Assembly (NCBI GenBank): GCA_001683735.1
Contig: LUGG01000019.1
Span: 992,001-1,056,000 of the forward strand
Length of the DNA: 64,000 bases
Origin: Grifola frondosa
Lineage: Eukaryota; Basidiomycota; Agaricomycetes; Polyporales; Grifolaceae
Direction: 5' to 3'
Of this stretch, positions 47,436 through 54,739 are shown one piece after another. A program made the position numbers and the translations under genes. The notes beneath the pieces are model-generated. The model worked only from the letters and a program-made list of their open reading frames with translations. It did no database searches and was not told the DNA's origin. The first letter of the stretch is position 1. Each line of letters opens with the position of its first letter.

Positions 47436-48020
47436 CTAGTCCTTTTCCCCTTCCTCCTTAGGCCTCCACGGATCGCTGGCGTCGAAATATCGCCTCGGCC
47501 GAATGCTAGCATTCAGTCCCAGCCCTTCTCGAACCATCTCATTTCCGTCCTCCTCATCCTCCTCGATCAGTGGTTTCTTCTTCAGATTGAAGTCCGATTA
47601 GACATACAGTGCAAAGACAGGTCGTATTCGACAACAGATAGCTTCCGACGTAGAAAGAGGGCGCAAGCGAGACTTGGTCCAGTGCGTTGATGAAATATTG
47701 ACCTTTGCCGCGTTTCGCTGCGTAGTGGAATAGAATCATCCGAGTGTCATAGTGAGCTACTTATTAGACTTGATCAGAGACCTGATATTGTAGCGGAAGG
47801 CGATCCGGAGGGAGCCCAGGCATCCACCGCCTAAGTATTCTCTACCTCAATGCAAGCGACTCACATAGGACGTATCAGGACGAAAATGAGAACTCACCTC
47901 GCGATCGTCGGGTTCCAAGTGTTTCGCGCAGCGGTCCAGTGCTGTTGCTGAACCATGGGGAGCAGCCTCAGCCGTAGATGTTTTGGTCGCAGAACACGAC
48001 AGTTGGGCAGAGATAGAGTG
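47436..48020 (-). CDS. Small acidic-tailed gene X, copy 2
   Basis: Minus strand: the exon near 47890-47960 reads SATALDRCAKHLEPDDRE up to a GTGAGT donor. Near the 3' end the reading is DFNLKKKPLIEEDEEDGNEM, VREGLGLNASIRPRRYFDAS, DPWRPKEEGEKD and TAG (47436-47438). The intervening splicing is unclear, and about 66 bases here are missing from copy 1. The C-terminus resembles that of the DUF6535 pseudogene at 19.2 kb. The whole protein is not recognised. Confidence 0.4.
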
Positions 48021-48061
48021 CGATATAGGGACGCGTCGGGCAGTGGGCACTCAAGATCGAT

Positions 48062-48075
48062 GTCACATTACCGTG
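48062..48075. promoter_or_regulatory. Conserved palindrome, copy 5
   Basis: TCACATTACCGTGA, with one spacer change, followed by CGCGTTGGCG. It lies between gene X (minus) and the Cys-rich frame (plus). Confidence 0.5.
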
Positions 48076-48108
48076 ACGCGTTGGCGTTAGTCGCGCCCAT
48101 ATTCGATC

Positions 48109-48474
48109 ATGATCACGACTCGATCGACGTCCACACCTGCATCAACGCATCACGCGTCCCTAACAGTGACACCATCACACCCTTGCAAGCAGTGCCAGGC
48201 TAAACGTGGTGAGTGTACGTACTACCACGAGTGCTCTGACTTTCCGAAGAGACAAGGCGTACTGTTTGACCTATGTCGCAAAGAACAAGAACCATTAACC
48301 TTGCACATCAGCAAAACTCGAACTTTCCTTTATTGTACTTTTAGTTACTTTTTGCTATTTAAAATACTTATTAAGAAGAAAAAGCAAAAAAAGGAGGGCT
48401 CGCTCCTTTTTTTACTTTTTAAATGCCCAAAAAAGGCAATTTTTCACGTTGATAAGAAAAAAAAGAACCGATAA
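48109..48474 (+). CDS. Cys-rich small open frame interrupted by a MITE
   Basis: The frame begins MITTRSTSTPASTHHASLTV and includes HPCKQCQAKRGECTYYHECS with DFPKRQGVLFDLCRKEQEPL, a cysteine/histidine-rich patch that might bind zinc. From 48306 the frame continues into the MITE, adding a Lys-rich tail (KILIKKKKQKKEG) before a stop inside the element. The conserved part ends near LTLH. The native C-terminal part probably continued as at 44301 onward. Function is not recognised. Confidence 0.4.
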   Translation: MITTRSTSTPASTHHASLTVTPSHPCKQCQAKRGECTYYHECSDFPKRQGVLFDLCRKEQEPLTLHISKTRTFLYCTFSYFLLFKILIKKKKQKKEGSLLFLLFKCPKKAIFHVDKKKKNR

Positions 48475-48515
48475 GAGCCCAAAGAGTGGCAAGGAAAGTT
48501 CGAGTTTTGCTGATG
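48306..48515. mobile_element. 210-base MITE with perfect 25-base terminal inverted repeats
   Basis: The ends CATCAGCAAAACTCGAAC (48306 onward) and GTTCGAGTTTTGCTGATG (up to 48515) form perfect 25-base inverted repeats. The inside is AT-rich and holds an 11-base hairpin (AAAAAAAGGAG, GGCTCG, CTCCTTTTTTT). The paralogous unfilled site at 44291-44301 reads ACCTTGCATTC, so the target duplication is CA under symmetric ends, or up to TGCA. There is no coding capacity of its own. It is a non-autonomous DNA transposon; the superfamily is not certain. Confidence 0.85.
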
Positions 48516-49200
48516 CATTCGCCACTTGCCCATCAGCGTCGTCCACACTAGGTGGCTTACCACAGTACTCATCGTGCCGTAAATCTAGCATCCATAGAGA
48601 CTCTTGAACTGCGGTGCAGATACACCTCCGGCAACGATGACGCCGTAATGCCTGAACTTATGATGCCCAGCGTGATTCAATTTGGCGATCATAATTTTGT
48701 CGTGATAAGGAGTCTGCTTTGACTACGGTGCGTCTCCGTCATATTTCCGGGAAAGCGTTGTATCTGAATGCTGGAAATGTTCTATCATTTTATATCCCTT
48801 GATGAAGTGCTGTGCAGAGATTACCATGTCTCCGTCGTTTCTACGCCTCGAGGTGCAGGGTAGAAACAATGTGCAAGGTATGTGCCATGTGAGTGTATAG
48901 TATCGCTGCTCAGCGCTCATGTCTCGAGGACTAGGAACTGGAAATTTGATGTTGTTCGGACTTCCTTTCGTCAACACGTAAGTGACTTATTACCGCCGCG
49001 AACTCATTGTGAATAACGCCGCCAGTTCAGACATACATTCAAGAAGATTTGAGCTCTGGTACTTGATCAGCACTGGATCCTTCGTATCCCTCTGCGGCAT
49101 ACTGGAGTGCAATTTTCCTGCTCGACAGTGCTAGATATGCACACGGCAAATCATTAAGAAAAGGAATGCAATCTGTATCCGTGTGAGAACATCAATGCAC
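48516..49200 (+). repeat. Block U region, copy 3
   Basis: This continues the paralogy with 44300-45060 after the MITE: GCCACTTGCCCATCAGCGTC, then CATATTTCCGGGAAAGCGTT, then the U part (TCGGACTTCCTTTCGTCAAC). Frames are broken and it is shorter than copy 2. Confidence 0.45.
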
Positions 49201-49229
49201 TGGGTATCAGAATAGGACAGACGCCATCT

Positions 49230-49477
49230 CCTCAGCCCATGCATAAACGTTCACCTCGCGCCCGCCTTCAGGTCCTGCACGCGTTGAACAACACTCTCGG
49301 CGTGATCGAGTTCGATTTGGCTTCTCGCACGCACCCCGTCGAGAACTCAGACAAGTGGATCCATCAGAGTGCACAGCTGGCAGCCCGGAGGCACGCAGCA
49401 CCGCGTATACGGTGAACATGTCCGTGGTGCTAAGCTGTCAGTTCTCCCGTGAAAATAGGAAATAAATAAGTGTATCG
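49230..49477. repeat. Block T, copy 4, left part
   Basis: The T copy is split by the 1.06-kb element. It ends in GTGTATCG (49470-49477), the left target duplication. The right part resumes at 50542. Confidence 0.6.
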
Positions 49478-49729
49478 AGGGACTTCAGTTCCCCTGATGT
49501 ATCCATCATGGTGTAGCACACCATCGACGGATGCATCCCGGTGGTGTACTACACCATACCTAAGCATGCCTTGAAAGAGATACATCCCACTCACTGATAC
49601 ATCCTATCCACGGAGATACATCCTATCCACACAGATGCATCCTATTCATGGATGCATCTCTCTTTCGGATGCTCCGGCCTATTTTGTGGATCATTTTGAT
49701 GAAATAAAAGAAATGATTGCAACCCGGGA

Positions 49730-49800
49730 GGTTCGAACACACACACGAACACATACACGAACACATACACATCAGACACATGTGTTAACCAACTCAGCCA
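49730..49800 (-). other. tRNA-like pol III box pair, left arm of the 1.06-kb element
   Basis: The minus strand reads TGGCTGAGTTGGTTAACACA (A-box like) and, about 60 bases later, GTTCGAACCTCCCGG (B-box like). Between them a 6-base stem (ACACAT/ATGTGT) closes a 7-base loop. The spacer includes a CA/TG repeat. A complete tRNA cloverleaf is not formed. Confidence 0.45.
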
Positions 49801-50118
49801 CAATGCCATACGGATTTTATATTGTTTAAATATTATATGTCACTGAAATATATACTGCCTTAAGATTTATGCCACGGACAGACACCAGTCACTTTCTGAA
49901 GAATAACGTACTTATTCTCCTACTATTGCTAGGTTCTTCTATTGACCTCTTTCTCCTATCAACCTCTTATTCTCCCTTCATCACTTATATTTCTCGAAGG
50001 TAGTCTTGAAGAGTTTGCCGGATGAATCAGGGAGGTAAGCAGCATGTTTTAGTAATGATTATTGCAAGTACAAATCAGAGTCAAATTATTCAGATGCTCT
50101 CACTTAAGTAGGTCAATA

Positions 50119-50166
50119 TGGTGCAGTTGGAAGATTTCACCATTCACGAGGACGTGGGTTCGATGC
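50119..50166 (+). other. tRNA-like pol III box pair, right arm of the 1.06-kb element
   Basis: The plus strand reads TGGTGCAGTTGG (A-box like) and GTGGGTTCGATGCACG (B-box like), spaced roughly as in a tRNA. It is in opposite orientation to the left pair, and both are followed by a GGGNTGCAA-like and an ATTT motif. Confidence 0.45.
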
Positions 50167-50541
50167 ACGGTGCGGGCAACGATTTATTTTAGTAATTTGG
50201 CGATGTATCCATGACCAGATGTATCCTAGTGATTGGTGGATGTATCCATATCATAATCAAAGATGCATCCTAAGTATCACGGGATGCATCCATGTGTCAA
50301 CGGATGCATCCTAACTTTCGCAGTATGTATCTGTATCCTAACGAAGGATGTATCCTAACTGTTACTATAGGATGTCTGCATATGGTACAGTGCTGCTCAT
50401 TGTCGAAGGATGTATCCGGGCATTGTTGAAGGATGCATCCGGGCATTACCAACATGAGGTATGGTGTAGTACACCACCGGGATGCATCCGTCGATGGTGT
50501 AGTACACCATGATGGATGCATCAGGGGTACTGAATCTCTAC

Positions 50542-50752
50542 GTGTATCGCGGTAATGGTGGTTTAGCGCACCATCTGCGCCAGACTTTTTTTAAATTACG
50601 ACACGAAAGATATTCCAAGAAAACAACTAAGAGCGATGTCATACGCCAGACGCACTCGATTTCCTGCATGCAGAATAGATTTTCATTCTGCGGTCAGCAT
50701 TAACATATCCGAGACGTGGCCGGATAGCACACACCGAAAACGTATCGCAGTC
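50542..50752. repeat. Block T, copy 4, right part
   Basis: Begins with the right target duplication GTGTATCG and continues CGGTAATGGTGGTTTAGCGC, which matches 16065 onward almost exactly. Confidence 0.6.
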
Positions 50753-52428
50753 CTACTCCCTGACTCTAGATGGACCGGCTTCCACTTCAGTCGGCCCATG
50801 AATGCTCGTCTGACCTGACACCATTTCCTCCTCATCACCTAGAATGTCCTCATCGTTGTCCGCATTCTCTCCATCAGCTTCCTGCTCATCCAAGAAATCC
50901 AAATCGATGGCAGAGAATGAGATTTCATGGTCGAGAGGTGCACCGAGGGGTTCGACGAAAGCCGCAAACTGGATGGAGCCCACAAAGGATGGGCGACTTG
51001 CATCTTCGGTGCCGCGCTGGGCTCCATCGGCCTCGCGGAGATTGAGTATGAATCGTGAGATGATAATTGTTGTTATTCTGTGCGGCAACGAATATCATTA
51101 GAAATCAAATGAAGAGGGATGAATCGCAGTTACTCACGGATCGATGAACTGTACGGTATGCGTGGAAGATTCCTGACGATAGCACATGAGTCCCTTGTGA
51201 GCTGGGGTCCATCAGGATTAGCGACAAGTTTCCTTACAAAGCTAGCTCCTAGATATACTGATACAATATCTGCAATGTTCATCATCAACAAAGCTCTATC
51301 AAATGCACTATTGTCAAATGACGCGGGTCTGTGCTAACCAATGACAACCTACAAGAAGTATACAGTACCTGATGGAGCATGATTGGTGGGTGAAGACACT
51401 GAGGGAGAACTGGGAAACTGACCGTCCCTCATGATCACTGTGTGCAATGGAGTGCGGAGGTTGGCCTCCGCGGCAACTCGTCTTTGCCAGCACATCTGGT
51501 GTATGGTCACTGCAAGAACAATCATCTCCGCAGCGATTGTTGTCACACGCGACACATACGTCACTGAAACCATTGCGTGAGCGGGCCACTCGAGCGATGA
51601 TGTCAACGGCACTACATACATCTATATGACACACAGATTGAGTCAATGAGCTACAGTGATGAAATTCACTGACATGTTGAATAGCTCCGGTGAGATCAAA
51701 ATGCCTGCTGTACAATTGATGGGAGGTGCAGCGACAACCGCTACTTGCCGCACATCTGCGAACTAGAAGTATGTGTCACACTTCAATTAAATACAAAGCT
51801 CAATACCGAACAGAGCTCACCAGGGTAACGACGAAAGGGACCAGTGAGAAAGTGAATGTCAATGCAGCCATTTGCCATTGACGACCAGACAAGGCATATG
51901 CTCGAAGAGTTGAGAATGCTTCATAGGATATCAATCACCAGTCAGAAGTCAGAATATCGCATGGCTACTCACCTAGCACAACAAAGACGAAGAGCAGCTG
52001 CAGAACTGTGGTCGACCATATCAATGCAGAACAGGTCTGGGAATTATGAGTGGGCAAGGATGGTGTGCAGTATAATACGAGAACTGTACCCTTGTTGATA
52101 GTGGATATAAAGTTGGTAGAAGAAAAATTAAGCATAGAAGGAGGGGATATCTTGCGAGCAAGAAAAGTAAGGTGGCCGCCGAAAACCGACGCTTCAACAC
52201 GAGTCGGTATTCACGATCAAACGTGGTGAGGTACTCGTACACTAGAAGAGCTACGACAAATAGAAATGAACAATTGACTGGAGATCGTACGTGAACCACT
52301 GACGGGTTACCGATGAATCACAACATATTGCGATGAAGCTGTATGATAGGATATATTAGATGAGGAAAGATTGCGGTAAGAGTCACTCACTTGTACTGGA
52401 CTTCTGCGGCGCTGGTGGCAGAGGACAT
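50753..52428 (-). CDS. DUF6533 multi-pass membrane protein, copy D8
   Basis: The ATG at 52428 gives MSSATSAAEVQYN. The core exon reads LLVYEYLTTFDREYRLVLKR (VLK where sisters have VWK), then FSAATLLFLLARYPLLL. The last exon (50753-51088) is fully open with the tail FAAFVEPLGAPLDHEISFSA. I saw no stop in the exons checked, so it may be functional, although not every splice junction was verified. Block B5 is upstream. Confidence 0.72.
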
Positions 52429-52490
52429 GATATGAGGTAGTCCGAAAGATGTGGGACTCAATACTTCGGCAGAGACAGAGAGACCGTGCT

Positions 52491-52497
52491 CTTATAA
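52491..52497 (-). promoter_or_regulatory. TATA box of D8
   Basis: TTATAAG on the minus strand, 63 bases before the ATG, with AGCACGGTCTCTCTGTCTCT downstream. Confidence 0.55.
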
Positions 52498-52499
52498 TC

Positions 52500-53050
52500 T
52501 ACACCGTTCTGCGTGGCGCCGGGATGCAACACGCATCGCATGCGCTGTTCGGAACATTAGTATGATGGACAATAGGTTAAACACTGCCTGCCATCTACAT
52601 CCACTCATACAACAGCACGGATAGGTTTGAGACGACGGCGATAAATAAACAACCAATAGTTGAACAGGTACGTCAGGAGAAGTCGAAGCACAGGCTGTGT
52701 ATGAGCCAAGGTAGGTTGATAGCGTGCCAGATACAGAGACCAGTAGCAAGGGCGGGTCCGAATTGCACGTTGGGCGGCGCCGAATAATCACACATCAACA
52801 GTTGTTCGGCGGCTACGGTGGATGGCGGCATGCCCCGCCGCATCGCAATGATATGCATGGCAAGCGAATTACTGCGAATTTGCATGTGCACGTGCGGCCA
52901 GCTGTGGTGCAGTGAACATCGTGAAGGCGTCCACGATCCGCTAGACATCCACGAACAATTAGAGCATGCAGTTCGAGAGACAGAGCTCGCCACAGAGAGG
53001 GGAAGAATGTCTGCCGAACAACGCGCTCGTCGCGCAATGCAGAACACCAC
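52500..53050 (-). repeat. Block B5, upstream module of D8
   Basis: Block B copy (RRGMPPSTVAAEQLLMCDYS; PPNVQFGPALATGLCIWHAI). The conserved RENLRANS segment is altered to KFAVIRL-type codons near 52880. It marks the right end of the tandem array. Confidence 0.5.
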
Positions 53051-53770
53051 TGTGCGTGAATTTCGATCCTTCCCTATCTCATTCGCACCTGGTATCCCTC
53101 AAGATACCCGTACAATCCATCTCGCTCTCCTAGAGTCTGCATTTTTCGTGGGCCAAGCCCACCGCGTTAGATACGAAGCTCACGGATCCGTCGAACCAGC
53201 TATTGAAGAGTGAGATTCACAAGATGTGAAGTGGCACTTTAACCAGATCGGCACCGTCATGCAGGGCAGAGTGCACTTTGTGAACGTAGTGCTGAGGAAG
53301 AGGACATGCGGAGCGTGCGCGCAAAAAGGATGTGACCAAGGCGAAAGGCGATAATGCGAACTTCACGGACGCCACGCCTGAGCGTGGACCCACCCGAAGA
53401 CTCCCGATATCAGGAATGTCTCTGAGATGGACCGCGGCATTGGAAAGCTCAAGAAGCTCGTCGGGATCCTTCACCGTTGCTCTTGACGAGGCAAGTATAT
53501 TTCGTGCTCTACAGACACATGGGCGAGCTGATCGATGACACACAGCTTTCACCGTACCCGTCCCCGCTACTTACCACATTAACCCATCTCAACGCATACA
53601 TTCCAGCGCACGCTGGAGGACCTCGAGGAGAAGCAACGCCATATACGCGACAGAGGATGACGGACGTGAAAAAGAGCATGGACAAGAATGAGGTGCTTAT
53701 AAATGAAGGCGAGAATGCGCTGAGAGGATGTAAATGGCGCAGGAGATGGTGAAGGTAAGGCGTCTGTTCT
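53040..53770 (+). CDS. Unrecognised single-copy open frames
   Basis: Plus-strand pieces include LLESAFFVGQAHRVRYEAHG near 53130, and further on MDRGIGKLKKLVGILHR, HMGELIDDTQLSPYPSPLLT and QRTLEDLEEKQRHIR, with frame shifts between them that could be introns. The last pieces look helical and charged. No family is recognised with confidence and no copy was found elsewhere. Confidence 0.3.
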
Positions 53771-53934
53771 ACTCTTATACCCGCCGTGTTGATGTATGCT
53801 CACTGGCGATCGTCAGCGATCACAAGTGAGCAGACGCACCAGAGGACGAGACCCCTCTGCCATAGTTGAGGTGAGCTGGCTGCACTCGTTGTTCAAATCG
53901 CCTGCCTTCTCGAATCCCGATCTCATGCCTTGGC

Positions 53935-54110
53935 TGTGGACGATTCGTGTTCCCGCCACTTCTCTTCGTGGATATCTGTGATGCCATCATAGACTGCCTC
54001 TGGGACGACCCAGCGACCATGCAACTCACCGTTCGTATGTGTGTCTCCGCTCGTCTTCACGTAGCGGCTCCCGTAATCGACGTGCTCGGGTTGAACGGTG
54101 CGTTCTCGGG
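53935..54110 (+). pseudogene. F-box-like fragment
   Basis: The plus strand reads PPLLFVDICDAIIDCLWDDP and ATMQLTVRMC, resembling an F-box start (LPxE-like, then IIDxL, then DDPATL). Only about 60 residues are open before it is followed by a DUF6533 tail. The assignment is tentative. Confidence 0.3.
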
Positions 54111-54179
54111 CCGACGTTCTTCGCCACGCTGTCGACCTTCCGCACCGTTAACATACTTTGTCTGGCCAATGGCTTGTTC

Positions 54180-54412
54180 TGTTCTTCCCTCAAACTCCAG
54201 AAGCTCGCGGCCGCCCTCATGCACTTCTCGACCGCGAATTCTTGTTCTCCGCGATCGATTCCAGTTCCTTGGATGAGCAGGGAGCTTACGGAGAGGGAGA
54301 GCACGAGGCCATGCTGGATAATGACGAGGAAATAGTGTCAGGCGGGACAAGCGTTCGTGGGCCATTTGAACTCGAAGCCGGTCCATCTAGGGTCGGGCAG
54401 GCTACAAGGACT
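54180..54412 (+). pseudogene. Orphan DUF6533 3' exon fragment
   Basis: The plus strand encodes LLDREFLFSAIDSSSLDEQG and ends with FELEAGPSRVGQ, matching the tail of the D copies (LDHEFSFSAIDRSSLDE; EAGPSGIRE). There is no upstream DUF6533 sequence and the stop codon is changed. Confidence 0.6.
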
Positions 54413-54508
54413 GACATTTCTTGGGTTCGTACGGTATTCTGTCTCATCATTACCTCGTATGTGCTGGCGTTCGCTCTAGTATATGCGGGAATTGGAGTGC
54501 CTCTGATG

Positions 54509-54537
54509 TTCTTTCTTTCGTTCTTTCTTTCTTTCTC
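54509..54537. repeat. TTTC microsatellite
   Basis: TTCTTTCTTTCGTTCTTTCT and continuing; a simple tetranucleotide repeat. Confidence 0.7.
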
Positions 54538-54739
54538 AGAGCATTCTGCCTTATCGTCGTCGTATGTATTCAGTCATCATCACGCTCTCTTATCAAGGTT
54601 CGCATCGCATCTCCAACTCAATAATACAAGCAGCAGCGCAGAAAAAGTGGTATCAGTAGAGGTGACAGGCTGTGTGATAGTATCTCCTTAGCACCTAATG
54701 AAAACATTGAAGCGACAGCATACCTCTCTCGCATCAAAC

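Larger units (their letters stand above)
49478..50541. mobile_element. 1064-base non-autonomous DNA transposon with 8-base target duplication (hAT-like)
   Basis: GTGTATCG flanks both ends (49470-49477 and 50542-50549) and occurs once at the paralogous empty site 16057-16064. The terminal inverted repeats run about 78 bases from TTCAGT with four mismatches. They contain GGATGCATCC and GGTGTACTACACC palindromes. Inside are many GATGCATCC or GATACATCC motifs in both orientations, a CA-rich microsatellite and two tRNA-like box pairs. There is no transposase frame. An 8-base duplication points to the hAT superfamily, but the terminal bases (AGGGACTTCAG; GTAGAGATTCAG) are not decisive. Confidence 0.83.

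Noticed and set aside
19158..47690. Plus-strand frames at 19158, 43334 and 47370 with a hydrophobic stretch (IIVLVFVLILHILLVLFPFL type), looking like a repeated single-pass membrane peptide.
   Set aside because: The opposite strand encodes the DUF6535-like acidic C-terminus in the same place. Runs of Glu/Asp/Lys codons read backwards give Leu/Val/Ile/Phe, so the peptide is an antisense shadow.
49735..49775. CA-rich repeats as a possible CRISPR or satellite array.
   Set aside because: They form a short microsatellite inside a DNA transposon, without regular spacers. CRISPR arrays are not expected in a eukaryote.
49700..50170. Annotating the pol III box pairs as tRNA genes.
   Set aside because: No acceptor stem or standard anticodon arm could be formed, and the A-to-B spacing of the left pair is too long.
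54158..54691. A 177-residue plus-strand frame with a hydrophobic C-terminal half.
   Set aside because: Its first part is a DUF6533 tail fragment and its second part includes a TTTC microsatellite, so it is a chance read-through.
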